DNA from: Maricaulis sp965228215
Lineage (GTDB): Bacteria; Pseudomonadota; Alphaproteobacteria; Caulobacterales; Maricaulaceae
DNA length: 64,000 nt
NCBI GenBank assembly: GCA_965228215.1
Contig: OZ245800.1
Span: forward strand, 1,674,001-1,738,000
Direction: 5' to 3'
Shown: piece by piece, positions 8,497-16,566 of the stretch
How positions within the stretch are numbered: the first letter of the stretch is position 1
Layout: every line of letters begins with the position of its first letter
Made by a program: the position numbers and the translations under genes
The notes under the pieces: model-generated
Seen by the model: the letters and a program-made list of their open reading frames with translations, nothing else
What the model was told of the DNA's origin: nothing
Database searches by the model: none

Positions 8497-9267
8497 ATGG
8501 AACGCGTCACGTCATTGGATGGAGTGCACAATTTCCGGCACTGGCATGGTTATGTCGGTCTGGATGGTGCGAGGGTGAAAACCGGTTTGTTCCGGTCCGG
8601 GCATTTCGGACAGGCCAGCGAGGCCGATCGCGATTACTTGCATGATCTGGGCGTGCGCACCGTGGTGGATTTCCGCCGCCCCAGCGAACGCCAGCGAGAG
8701 CCGTCGCAATTCCGCGACGCGGCCGTCATGAATGTGCTCACCTCCGACCAGGATGATCACGGCGAACCGCCGCACATCGCCTTTTTCAAGAAACACGGCC
8801 TCTCCGGCGACAAAGTCCGCGAATACATGCTGACCGCCTATCGCCGCATCCCCATGGAGGCCGGCAATCAATCGGTCTTCCGCGATGGCCTGCGGGCCAT
8901 GGCCAGCGGTGATGCCGATGCGGGCCTGCTGGCCCATTGCGCGGCGGGCAAGGACCGCACGGGGATTTTCTGCGCCATCGTGCTGGGTCATCTCGGGGTG
9001 AAGGAAGACGAGGTCTTCGAGGATTATCTCCTGACCAATCACGCCGTCGATTTCGATGTCCTGGTGCCGCGGGTTCGCGGCTGGATGCAGGAGCAATATG
9101 ATGTCGACATGCGGGACGAGGACATGAAGGCCTTTCTCGGCGTCGAGGCGGATTACCTGCGCGAGGCCTTTTCCGTGATGGGCGATCTCCAGGACTACAT
9201 GACCGGTGCGCTGGGCCTGGAACAGGCCGAGCTGGATGCGCTGCGGGATCGCTGGCTGGCCGCATGA
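8497..9267 (+). CDS. Tyrosine/serine protein phosphatase (DSP-like)
   Basis: The 256-residue protein carries the CX5R phosphatase loop HCAAGKDRTG with the nucleophile C148 and phosphate-binding R154. It also has the N-terminal NFRHWHGY and FRSGH segments, and TVVDFRRPSER (about 55-65), seen in bacterial Y_phosphatase3 proteins. It should hydrolyse phosphotyrosine, phosphoserine or possibly phosphoinositide substrates. The KDR in the loop is typical of the lipid- or broad-specificity group. Its stop overlaps the start of pabB by 4 bases (ATGA, 9264-9267), so the two are translationally coupled, although no functional link is known. Confidence 0.88.
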   Translation: MERVTSLDGVHNFRHWHGYVGLDGARVKTGLFRSGHFGQASEADRDYLHDLGVRTVVDFRRPSERQREPSQFRDAAVMNVLTSDQDDHGEPPHIAFFKKHGLSGDKVREYMLTAYRRIPMEAGNQSVFRDGLRAMASGDADAGLLAHCAAGKDRTGIFCAIVLGHLGVKEDEVFEDYLLTNHAVDFDVLVPRVRGWMQEQYDVDMRDEDMKAFLGVEADYLREAFSVMGDLQDYMTGALGLEQAELDALRDRWLAA

Positions 9268-10595
9268 CCGAGGCGGCATCCCGGCTCGTGTCTCCCCTTC
9301 TTCCGGACAGTCTGCCCTGGCGGGACCCGCTCGCGGCCTTTGCACCGCTGGCGTCGGAACCCTATGCGCTGTTGCTGCATGACGGTCAGCATGGCCGGGC
9401 CCGGATCTTCGCCTTCCCGGATCGTGTGTTCGAAGGTGAGGGCCGGGAGAGTTTCGACGCGCTGGCCGAGGCGGGGCGCGCGCTACCCGACGGGGCGATG
9501 CTGGCGGGATTGCTCGGTTACGAGCTGGGCCAGGTTTTCGAACGCCTGCCCGAGACTGGCCAGCGCTGGCCGGCGCTCGCCTTCGGCCAATACCCGGCCT
9601 GGGCCGAATTCGATGCTGGAGCGGGTTCCGGGGCCAAATCGGGGGCGGGCGAAATCCGCATTCATGGACATGATCCGGCAGCCCGTGAGCGCCTGCGTTC
9701 AGCCCTCGGCGAAACGAGCTCGCTCGAGCCGGCGCCCGACCGGACCGCGCGGGAATGGCAGGCCCGATGGAGCCGCGATCGCTATCTCCAGGCCGCGCAG
9801 CGTGCCCGAGATTATGTGCACGCCGGAGACGTTTTCCAGGTCAATCTCTCACAGGCTTTCGACGCCCGGCTCGCCGTGGGTGATACGCCGTTCGCGGCTT
9901 TCCAGCGGCTCTGCCGGCAGAGCCCTGCGCCCCACGCTGCATTCCTTGCCCTCGATGCAGACCGGATCATCGTCAGCAATTCGCCCGAGCGTTTCCTGCG
10001 GGTCGACGACAGGCAGGTCGAGGCCCGGCCGATCAAGGGCACGCGGCCGCGCGATCCTGATCCCCAGCGCGATGCGGCCCTGGCGCGTGAACTTGAAGCG
10101 AGCGCCAAGGACAGGGCGGAAAACCTGATGATCGTGGACCTGATGCGCAATGATCTCTCGCGCATCTGCCGTACCGGATCGGTCCGCGTGCCCGTCCTGT
10201 GCGGGGTCGAGAGCTATGCGAATGTCCACCATCTCGTCTCGGTCGTCGAAGGCGAGATCGCGCCGGACAGGGACGTGTTCGATCTGATTAGCGCCAGTTT
10301 CCCGCCGGGCTCGATCACGGGTGCGCCGAAAGTCCGCGCCATGGAAATCATCAGCGAGCTGGAGGCCGAGCCGCGCGGGGCCTATTGCGGCGCGCTGGGC
10401 TGGATCGATGCGCGCGGGGATCTAGACCTCAATGTCATGATCCGCACCGCGGCACTGCGCCGGGCCGATGGCGACTGGCTGGCCTCGATCCGGTCAGGCG
10501 GCGGCATCGTCGCGGATTCCGATCCGGTCAGCGAATACGAGGAGACACTGACCAAGGTCTCCGCTCTCAAGCGTGCGCTGGGGGCTGGCGGATGA
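9264..10595 (+). CDS. pabB: Aminodeoxychorismate synthase component I
   Basis: The 443-residue protein belongs to the chorismate-binding family (TrpE/PabB/MenF). The segment PIKGTRPR (about 255-262) is the PabB form, with the active-site lysine thought to form a covalent intermediate. Also visible are AENLMIVDLMRNDLSR, SITGAPKVRAMEII and the C-terminal IRSGGGIVADSDP. It converts chorismate and ammonia or glutamine amide nitrogen to 4-amino-4-deoxychorismate for folate synthesis. No pabA glutaminase is visible in the window. It is coupled at both ends by ATGA overlaps, upstream to the phosphatase and downstream to pabC. Confidence 0.93.
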   Translation: MTEAASRLVSPLLPDSLPWRDPLAAFAPLASEPYALLLHDGQHGRARIFAFPDRVFEGEGRESFDALAEAGRALPDGAMLAGLLGYELGQVFERLPETGQRWPALAFGQYPAWAEFDAGAGSGAKSGAGEIRIHGHDPAARERLRSALGETSSLEPAPDRTAREWQARWSRDRYLQAAQRARDYVHAGDVFQVNLSQAFDARLAVGDTPFAAFQRLCRQSPAPHAAFLALDADRIIVSNSPERFLRVDDRQVEARPIKGTRPRDPDPQRDAALARELEASAKDRAENLMIVDLMRNDLSRICRTGSVRVPVLCGVESYANVHHLVSVVEGEIAPDRDVFDLISASFPPGSITGAPKVRAMEIISELEAEPRGAYCGALGWIDARGDLDLNVMIRTAALRRADGDWLASIRSGGGIVADSDPVSEYEETLTKVSALKRALGAGG

Positions 10596-11392
10596 CGGTC
10601 TGGCGGGACGGGAAATTCCTGGCGGCCGGTGATATCGGCCATGCCCTGGATGATCGCGGCCTGTTGCTGGGCGATGGCCTCTTCGAGACGCTGCGCGTGT
10701 CGAATGGCGCGCCGGTCCGTTTCGAACGCCATCTGGCGCGCCTGTCCGCCAGCGCAGCCGAGCTCGGCCTGACTTTGCCCGATGGCGGGGCGGGGTTGGA
10801 CCGCGCTGCCGGCGAGCTGGCACAACGCCTCGGTCTGGAAAATGCTGCTGTCCGGATCAGCCTGACGGCGGGCAGCGGCCCGCGCGGCCTGGTCCGTCCC
10901 GATCCGGCCGGAGCGAGCCTGTTCATGACGGCGGCACCGCTGACCGCACCGCCCGCATCCATCCGCCTGCATGAAAGCGCGATCCGTCGCTCACCCTCGA
11001 GCCCGGCCTGCCGCCACAAGACGCTCAGCTATATCGACAATGTCATGGCCCGGCGCGAGGCACTGGAGGTCGGCGCCGACATGGCGCTGCTGCTGGATAC
11101 GGATGGATTCCTGTCGGGCTGTGATTGCGCGAACCTGTTCTGGATCACCGATTTCGGGATCTGCACGCCGGAACTCGACAGCGGCGTGCTGCCGGGTACC
11201 GCACGGGCGCACCTGCTGGATCGTCTTGATGTCGTGGAATGCCGGGCGCTGCCGGATGTGCTCGACACGGCCGGGCTTGTCTTCGTCACCAATGCGCTGT
11301 CCGGCGCGATCCGTGTCGAACGTCCCGGGACGCGGGATGATGCATCGGTGGAAGGACTGTTCGACCGGGTGCGGTCCGTCCTGGCGAAATGA
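10592..11392 (+). CDS. pabC: Aminodeoxychorismate lyase (class IV aminotransferase)
   Basis: A 266-residue PLP enzyme of the class IV aminotransferase fold. It has LLLGDGLFETLRV near the N-terminus, the PLP lysine in CRHKTLSYIDNVMARREA (about 145-162), and SGCDCANLFW followed by GVLPGTARAHLL near 190-215. Directly after pabB, with start codon ATG 10592 overlapping the pabB stop, it most likely removes pyruvate from aminodeoxychorismate to give p-aminobenzoate. A branched-chain or D-amino acid aminotransferase role cannot be excluded from sequence alone, but the context strongly favours PabC. Confidence 0.9.
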   Translation: MTVWRDGKFLAAGDIGHALDDRGLLLGDGLFETLRVSNGAPVRFERHLARLSASAAELGLTLPDGGAGLDRAAGELAQRLGLENAAVRISLTAGSGPRGLVRPDPAGASLFMTAAPLTAPPASIRLHESAIRRSPSSPACRHKTLSYIDNVMARREALEVGADMALLLDTDGFLSGCDCANLFWITDFGICTPELDSGVLPGTARAHLLDRLDVVECRALPDVLDTAGLVFVTNALSGAIRVERPGTRDDASVEGLFDRVRSVLAK

Positions 11393-11396
11393 TCCG

Positions 11397-11936
11397 CTAG
11401 GAGCGCGCGACCACGATGGAGCGGCGCGGGCGCAGATAGAAGACTTCGCTGATATCGAAGTGCGAGACGCCCAGTTCGTCGAACATGGTGTGATAGGTGT
11501 ATTCCACCTCCACCATGATCACCGAGCGATTGCTCTCCAGAATGCCCGGCGGCACGGAGATCGACCCGCCCGGCGAATGCGGTGACATGCCCTGGGCGTC
11601 GCTCCACTGGACTTCGACATCATCATCGCTGTCCTGGTAGATACTGGTGATGCGCATCTGCAGCGGGCCGGTATCGAAAGGGGCCAGGATGGCCTCGCCC
11701 GCGGTCATGATCGCGGCAATTTCGGAATCGGTGATCACGTCGTCCTGGGCAACCAGGTCTGCGAGGGCCGAGGCCGCACTCGTGGCCTTGCGGTCGATCT
11801 GCAGGGCGAGGCTGATTTCCACGGCACCCAGATAGAGACCGATCATCGCCGGGGCGATCAGGGCGAATTCCACGGCGGAAACGCCCGTCTTGTCACGCCG
11901 GAAACGGCGCAGGAACTGGCTCAGGCGATCAATCAT
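11397..11936 (-). CDS. TadE/TadF-like pilus assembly pseudopilin
   Basis: A 179-residue protein with a short basic leader and KTGVSAVEFALIAPAMIG (about 16-33), the pseudopilin-type hydrophobic helix of TadE-like proteins. The single membrane helix is followed by a periplasmic domain that includes DDVITDSEIAAIMTAGEAIL (about 70-89), a segment often seen in TadE relatives of alphaproteobacteria. TadE and TadF are processed by the prepilin peptidase and needed for Flp pilus assembly. Its start overlaps the end of the upstream TadE-like gene by 8 bases. It is convergent with pabC, only 4 bases away. Confidence 0.85.
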   Translation of the reverse strand: MIDRLSQFLRRFRRDKTGVSAVEFALIAPAMIGLYLGAVEISLALQIDRKATSAASALADLVAQDDVITDSEIAAIMTAGEAILAPFDTGPLQMRITSIYQDSDDDVEVQWSDAQGMSPHSPGGSISVPPGILESNRSVIMVEVEYTYHTMFDELGVSHFDISEVFYLRPRRSIVVARS

Positions 11937-12486
11937 CGAACGGCTCGTTGCGGAAGACGGTTGCGGAGGTGATCAGGCGCTGATTGTCCTTCATGTTGGA
12001 CATGGCCGTGCCGAAATTCGGCGTCATCAGGCTCCAGCGATAGAAAACGCGGACCAGCACGATGTCGCCGGCATCACCCGGATCCCAGCCGAAACCGGAC
12101 GTATCGATCTCGCCGCCTTCATTGATCGGGCTGGACTGGTCGACATCGCCGAAATTCTCGAAGACGCGGACATCAATCTCCAGGCGTTCGCAATTGCCGA
12201 CGACGGCAATGCGGTCGCAGATCTCGGACCGGAAACCCGCTTGCGACATGCCGGCGGTCTGGGCCTGGCCGGTGCGGACCTGGCGCGAGGCCTCCAGCAC
12301 GGCGTTTTCCAGCACGGTGCCGACAAAGAAAACGGCGCCGACTTCCAGCATCGCAAAGAGAAGAAAGAAGAAGGGTGCGGCGATCATGGCGAATTCCACC
12401 GCCGTGGCACCGGAGGTTTCCCGCTTGAGGCGGGACAGGAAATCCCTGTTTCTTTCGCTGAGCGTTCTTTTCATCCGACCCACCAT
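11929..12486 (-). CDS. TadE/TadG-like pilus assembly pseudopilin
   Basis: The 185-residue protein has a basic N-terminus and then SGATAVEFAMIAAPFFFLLF (about 25-44), the TadE-type helix, almost the same motif as in the pilin gene across the intergenic region. The periplasmic part contains two cysteines (in SEICDRIAVVGNCERLEI), likely a disulphide, and ends with a segment resembling VRVFYRW. An internal ATG four codons later could also serve as start. It probably works with the next gene as the TadE-TadF pair of minor pseudopilins. It belongs to the minus-strand arm of the tad locus, divergent from the pilin. Confidence 0.85.
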   Translation of the reverse strand: MVGRMKRTLSERNRDFLSRLKRETSGATAVEFAMIAAPFFFLLFAMLEVGAVFFVGTVLENAVLEASRQVRTGQAQTAGMSQAGFRSEICDRIAVVGNCERLEIDVRVFENFGDVDQSSPINEGGEIDTSGFGWDPGDAGDIVLVRVFYRWSLMTPNFGTAMSNMKDNQRLITSATVFRNEPFDD

Positions 12487-12504
12487 GCCGGTTAGCTGGA
12501 CCCG

Positions 12505-12532
12505 GCCCCGTTATGATTTTTTCTTGCGGGGC
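12505..12532 (-). terminator. Weak hairpin between pilus genes
   Basis: GCCCCG (12505-12510) pairs with CGGGGC (12527-12532) around a loop that contains a run of six T on the plus strand. It sits in the 57-base gap between the CpaC-like gene and the TadE-like gene, both read on the minus strand. It could be a weak terminator or a processing site that separates their expression. Confidence 0.35.
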
Positions 12533-12543
12533 TGCGGGCTTGA

Positions 12544-13014
12544 TTAATTGTCCGGCGGCGCGCCGGCGTCATCGCCCAGCGCCATCTGGGCGGTGGACAG
12601 GCGGTCGCGCTGCTGGTCTGTCAGGGCATCGGTGCGTTCGGTCTGGTCACCCACACGCGGAACCTCCTCGCACACCGTGCCGCAATTGAGCGTATGCCGG
12701 TCCGGACCGCGGAACAGGGCAACCTGGCCGGCGATCGGACTGGAAACGGTAATCTCGCGCTCGTAGATGATGCGGCCGATACGATCGACGGCGATCACAT
12801 TGGTCCGGCCCTGCAGCCGGCCCGTGAGGATCAGCGTGCGGCCGTCATGGACCATGGCGTCCGCGATGGAGGGATTGCCCACGACAACAGCGGAGGCATC
12901 AGCCGGCAGGCGGACGACTTCGGCATGTTCGGGGGCCAGGACCAGATCATGCGCTGCGGCGGGGGCGCAAAGCAGGACTGCCGAGGCGATCACCGTGATT
13001 AGGCTGCGGATCAT
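12544..13014 (-). CDS. Secretin N-domain-like pilus assembly protein (CpaC N-terminal domain only)
   Basis: The 156-residue protein has a signal peptide (MIRSLITVIASAVLLCAPAAA) and then a domain matching the N-terminal domain of RcpA/CpaC: VRLPADASAVVVGNPSIADA and TGRLQGRTNVIAVD parallel the CpaC gene in this window (IHLPVDAADVLVTNPAVADA; IATGQTNAFFFD). The outer-membrane secretin part is absent, and a C-terminal segment with two cysteines follows. ATG 13012-13014 was preferred to an ATG eight codons upstream because GGAG lies 7 bases before it and the signal peptide starts there. Such solo domains are known near tad loci; the role is unclear. Confidence 0.82.
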   Translation of the reverse strand: MIRSLITVIASAVLLCAPAAAHDLVLAPEHAEVVRLPADASAVVVGNPSIADAMVHDGRTLILTGRLQGRTNVIAVDRIGRIIYEREITVSSPIAGQVALFRGPDRHTLNCGTVCEEVPRVGDQTERTDALTDQQRDRLSTAQMALGDDAGAPPDN

Positions 13015-13146
13015 GGTCAGACTCCGTGGAACGCTCAATGCGAGATATGGCCCATGATCGCGCGCGCGGATGAATCTTTCCTAAACACGCATGCTAGTAT
13101 TTAGCCTAGTATATTGATCGAGCTTGATTTTACTCCGCCGCCGAAA

Positions 13147-13198
13147 TTTACCCAACATTAAGCATAGATGCCGGTTGCGTGAATTTAGACTTTATTAA
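13147..13198 (+). promoter_or_regulatory. Two CtrA-like boxes upstream of the Flp pilin
   Basis: AATTTA-N7-TTAAGCA occurs twice: TTTA 13147-13150 with TTAA 13158-13161, and TTTA 13184-13187 with TTAA 13195-13198. Each differs by one base from the Caulobacter CtrA consensus TTAA-N7-TTAA. The spacers differ (CCCAACA, GACTTTA) while the half-sites and flanking GCA are the same, as expected for paired binding sites. The copies are 37 bp apart, in the unusually AT-rich 294-base gap between the divergent pilus genes. In Caulobacter, CtrA activates pilA, so cell-cycle control of the pilin is likely here. Core promoter elements were not clear. Confidence 0.6.
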
Positions 13199-13308
13199 GC
13201 AAGGATTTTTACCGGGCGGAAATTGTTCTCGTGTTTAGTGGGCATCGTTCAGGAGGGGTCGGGACGGATCGACTCCTGATGGTGAGGTACCTAACGGGAG
13301 TAATAAAA

Positions 13309-13467
13309 ATGAAGTTCGTTTCTCGCTTTTTCAAGGATGAGTCTGGCGCAACCGCTATCGAGTATGGCCTGATTGCTGCTCTCATCGCTGTTGTCATTAT
13401 CGGCGCTGTTACCGCTCTTGGTACGGGTGTGTCCGATAACTTCAACACGGTCGCCGGCGCACTCTAA
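13309..13467 (+). CDS. flp: Flp/Fap major pilin subunit
   Basis: The 52-residue prepilin has a basic leader, the cleavage and motif region KDESGATAIEYGLIAALIAV (9-28), and a hydrophobic helix, ending in a short polar tail. Cleavage is expected after G13, leaving a mature pilin that begins ATAIEYG with Glu at position 5, as in Flp pilins. The start is ATG 13309, with GGGAG 8 bases upstream. Codon use is rich in A/T-ending codons compared with neighbours, as is common for very highly expressed small pilin genes. It is followed by a strong terminator, so it is probably transcribed both alone and as the most abundant tad transcript. Confidence 0.95.
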   Translation: MKFVSRFFKDESGATAIEYGLIAALIAVVIIGAVTALGTGVSDNFNTVAGAL

Positions 13468-13494
13468 GTCGCTGACTGACTGTAAAGTTCGGCA

Positions 13495-13520
13495 GGGCCG
13501 CTCCAAACGGAGCGGCCCTT
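13495..13520 (+). terminator. Intrinsic terminator after the pilin gene
   Basis: A perfect 10-bp stem, GGGCCGCTCC (13495-13504) and GGAGCGGCCC (13509-13518), with an AAAC loop and a short TT tail. It lies 27 bases after the pilin stop and would separate the abundant pilin message from the downstream assembly genes. Confidence 0.85.
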
Positions 13521-13614
13521 GTCGTATGTGCGGTCCGCTTTGCCGGATCGACCGGCGCAAACCGGACATTAAACCTATCGGCCTAAGGTGGCCGGGTTAG
13601 AGAGAGGTGGCGCC

Positions 13615-14112
13615 ATGCTGGTCCAGATCCTGATCTTCGCCTTTGCAGGCCTGATGCTGTTTGCGGCCTGGAATGATGCGATGGAATTCCGCATTCCGAA
13701 CTGGATTCCGGCCGCGGTTGCGCTGCTCTTCCCGGTCGCCGCCCTTGCCGGCGGGATCGGATGGGGCGTTTTCGGCTTCTCCCTGCTTGCCGGATTTGTT
13801 GCGCTCCTGCTCGGCATGGGCCTGTTCGCCGGCGGATTGCTGGGCGGCGGTGATGCAAAACTCTTCGCAGCCGCTGCGCTCTGGTTCGGCTGGCCGGCTG
13901 CGGCCACGTTCATGCTCTACACGGTCCTGGTCGGCGGCGTTCTCGTCCTGGCCCTGATCGTTCTGCGACGGGCAGCACCCCTTGCGGGTGTTCCCGAAGG
14001 CTGGACCGACAATACCGCCCTGGCCCGCGGAGCGCCGGTCCCCTACGGCATCGCCCTGGCCGGCGGAGCCCTCTGGAGCATGCCGTTGGCCCCGCTATTC
14101 CTCGCGATCTGA
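13615..14112 (+). CDS. cpaA: Prepilin peptidase (CpaA/TadV)
   Basis: A 165-residue membrane aspartyl protease of the A24 family that cleaves Flp prepilin and TadE/F pseudopilins. The two catalytic aspartates are visible in WNDAMEFRIPN (D19 region) and in GGGDAK (about 80-85), the GxGD motif. Six hydrophobic segments are predicted, and the N-methylase domain of PilD is absent, as usual for tad loci. The start ATG 13615 follows GAGAGG; a GTG nine codons upstream lacks a ribosome-binding site. It is the first of the pilus assembly genes after the pilin. Confidence 0.9.
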   Translation: MLVQILIFAFAGLMLFAAWNDAMEFRIPNWIPAAVALLFPVAALAGGIGWGVFGFSLLAGFVALLLGMGLFAGGLLGGGDAKLFAAAALWFGWPAAATFMLYTVLVGGVLVLALIVLRRAAPLAGVPEGWTDNTALARGAPVPYGIALAGGALWSMPLAPLFLAI

Positions 14113-14231
14113 GATAAATCCGGGAATTTTCGCCTTTAGTCGGCATTGAACACCCTTCATTAACACCGCTTTGAGGAATTCGGCGTTTCATCGGAACTGT
14201 ATCCGTGTGTCTAAGGGGTGTGACCCGCACC

Positions 14232-15071
14232 ATGAACGCAGTTCGTATCGCCATTCTCGTCGCGGCGGCCGTCGCCGCCATCGCTGTAGCATTCTTCGTG
14301 CGCCAGGCCATGAGCCGGCCCGCGCCTGCGCCCGTTGCACAGGTCGAGGAACGCCCCGCTGTGCGCGTCCTGGCTGCCCGTCGCGACCTGGCGATCGGCG
14401 AACGCGTCACCGCCGCTGAATTCTACTGGCAGAACTGGCCCGACGAGGCGATCGCCCCGGGTTATGTCGTCGAGAATCGCGGCCAGGGTATTGAAGATTT
14501 CGCCGGTTCCGTCGTGCGCGCCTCGATCGCGCAGGGTGAACCGATCACCGGACGCAAACTGGTCCAGCCGGGCGATGCCGGTTTCATGGCTGCCGTGCTC
14601 ACGCCGGGCATGCGCGCCGTTGCCGTGCCGATTTCCGCAGAGACGGGTGCCGGCGGTTTCATCCTGCCGGGTGACCGGGTCGACGTGATTGTCTCCTACG
14701 AACAGGACAATGAGACCGGCCGTGGTTCGCGCCGCGGTTTCGTGGCCCAGACACTTGTCGAGAATACGCGTGTCCTCGCGATCGACCAGACCTTCGGGGA
14801 CGGCGAGGGCGAGGAAACTGTCGTGGGTGAGACGGCAACGCTGGAACTGACACCGGACCAGGCCCGCGCCGTGTCGCTGGCCGTGGCTCGCGGTGAAGTG
14901 GCGCTGGTCCTGCGCAGCCTGTCGGACGCCGATGGTGGTCCGCAGCTGGTTGCCGGTGGCGAGCCGTCTGTCGCGTCGCCGTCCAGCGGCTTCGAACAGG
15001 AAGGCCGGCGTACCGTGACATTGATCCGCTACGGCCAGGCGCGCGAAGTCGCGCTGGCAGGCGATAACTGA
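14232..15071 (+). CDS. cpaB: Flp pilus assembly protein CpaB (RcpC)
   Basis: The 279-residue protein has an N-terminal membrane helix or signal anchor (AVRIAILVAAAVAAIAVAFF). An SAF-type domain follows, with AARRDLAIGERVTAAEFYWQNWP (about 47-69) and then ISAETGAGGFILPGDRVDVIVSY (about 133-155), the two best-conserved CpaB segments. CpaB sits in the periplasm and is thought to act with the secretin. The start is uncertain: AAGGGG lies 13 bases before ATG 14232, and an in-frame GTG at 14205 has no ribosome-binding site. Its stop is followed directly by the cpaC ribosome-binding site. Confidence 0.92.
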   Translation: MNAVRIAILVAAAVAAIAVAFFVRQAMSRPAPAPVAQVEERPAVRVLAARRDLAIGERVTAAEFYWQNWPDEAIAPGYVVENRGQGIEDFAGSVVRASIAQGEPITGRKLVQPGDAGFMAAVLTPGMRAVAVPISAETGAGGFILPGDRVDVIVSYEQDNETGRGSRRGFVAQTLVENTRVLAIDQTFGDGEGEETVVGETATLELTPDQARAVSLAVARGEVALVLRSLSDADGGPQLVAGGEPSVASPSSGFEQEGRRTVTLIRYGQAREVALAGDN

Positions 15072-15081
15072 GGAGCCGACC

Positions 15082-16557
15082 ATGATGCGCGTCCTCAAAT
15101 ACCTCGCTGCCCTGGCCCTCATGGCCACTGCTCCGGGCATGGCTGCCCTGGCGCAGCCCGGCACGACCGAGCGGGGCAATACGATGCAGGTCCATATCCG
15201 CGCGCCGGGTGATGGTCCGGTCTCGGAAACGCTCGACCTGCCGCTCAACAAGGCGGCCGTGATCCACCTTCCGGTCGATGCCGCCGACGTGCTGGTGACT
15301 AATCCGGCTGTCGCCGATGCCGTCGTGCGCACCACGCGCCGCGCCTACATCATGGGTATCGCGACCGGCCAGACCAATGCCTTCTTCTTCGACGCCAACG
15401 GCCAGCTGATCTTGGATCTCGACATCCGGGTCGAGCGCGATCTCTCTCCGCTGCAGGACTCCCTGGAACGTTTCCTGCCGGCCGCCCGCGTGCAGGCCGA
15501 GGCCATGAATGACCACATCGTGCTGTCCGGCAGCGTACCGTCTGCCGCCGACGCCGATGCTGCGCTGAATATCGCCCGCCGCTGGGTCGACGAGCCGGAA
15601 CAGGTCCTGTCGATGCTGAACATCGAGGCGCGCGAACAGGTGATGCTGAAAGTGCGCATCGTGGAGATGCAGCGCACGATCGTCCGCCAGCTGGGTGTGA
15701 ACCTGTCCACGGCGGCTACGTCCGGCGAGTTCAATTTCGCCGTCGCCACGCAGAATGAATTCTCGCTGGTCGGTCGTTTCCTGAATGGCCTGGCCGCCAA
15801 TGTCGGCTGGACGAGCGGCAATGCCGGCGGCGTGCAGAACGTCAACGCGCTGCTCCAGGCCATGGAACGCGTCGGCCTGGTCCGCACCCTGGCCGAACCC
15901 AATCTGACCGCCATTACCGGCGAAAGCGCCAACTTCCTGGCCGGTGGTGAATTCCCGGTCCCGGTCGGCCGCGATCGCGATGGCAATATCATCATTGAAT
16001 ACAAGCCCTTCGGTGTCGGTCTCGGCTTCACGCCGGTCGTGCTGTCCGAGGGCCGGATCAGCATGCGCATCTCGACGGAAGTCTCCGAACTGACGACCCA
16101 GGGCGCACTGACCTTCAATTCCACGCCGATCACGGATGACCAGGGCAATGTCGTGGGCCAGCTGCCCGGCCTGACCATCCCGGCGCTCAATGTGAACCGC
16201 GCCGAGACGACGGTGGAACTGCCCTCCGGCGGCAGCCTCGTCCTCGCCGGCCTGATCCAGGAAGAGACCCGCCAGAATCTGGACGGCGTGCCCGGCGTGC
16301 AGAACCTGCCCGTCCTGGGATCGCTCTTCCGGTCCCGCGATTTCGAAAACCAGGAAACCGAGCTGGTCGTGCTGGTCACGCCCTATCTGGTCGATCCGGC
16401 CAATCCGAATGCGCTCGAGACGCCGGCCGACGGTTTCCAGAATGCGAGTGAAGCCGACACGCTTTTGTTCGGCCGTATCAACCGCGTCTATTCCGTGCCG
16501 GGTTCGGACACGGACGGCCGCGGCTGGACCGGCCCTGTCGGCTTCCTGTTTGACTAG
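15082..16557 (+). CDS. cpaC: Flp pilus secretin (CpaC/RcpA)
   Basis: The 491-residue protein forms the outer-membrane channel for Flp pili. It has a signal peptide (cleavage near ALA-QP, about 29), a pilus secretin N-domain (about 50-120), a BON-like segment (about 135-175), and the C-terminal secretin domain. The last contains VRTLAEPNLTAITGESANFLAGGEFPVP and the family signature VELPSGGSLVLAGLIQEE followed by PVLGSLFRSRDF. AGGAG overlapping the cpaB stop gives the ribosome-binding site for ATG 15082. It is followed without a gap by cpaD. Confidence 0.94.
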   Translation: MMRVLKYLAALALMATAPGMAALAQPGTTERGNTMQVHIRAPGDGPVSETLDLPLNKAAVIHLPVDAADVLVTNPAVADAVVRTTRRAYIMGIATGQTNAFFFDANGQLILDLDIRVERDLSPLQDSLERFLPAARVQAEAMNDHIVLSGSVPSAADADAALNIARRWVDEPEQVLSMLNIEAREQVMLKVRIVEMQRTIVRQLGVNLSTAATSGEFNFAVATQNEFSLVGRFLNGLAANVGWTSGNAGGVQNVNALLQAMERVGLVRTLAEPNLTAITGESANFLAGGEFPVPVGRDRDGNIIIEYKPFGVGLGFTPVVLSEGRISMRISTEVSELTTQGALTFNSTPITDDQGNVVGQLPGLTIPALNVNRAETTVELPSGGSLVLAGLIQEETRQNLDGVPGVQNLPVLGSLFRSRDFENQETELVVLVTPYLVDPANPNALETPADGFQNASEADTLLFGRINRVYSVPGSDTDGRGWTGPVGFLFD

Positions 16558-16566
16558 GTGATTGTA

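Noticed and set aside
14113..14231. A possible CtrA site (TTAA) before cpaB
   Set aside because: The second half-site does not fall at 7-base spacing, so it does not match the consensus.
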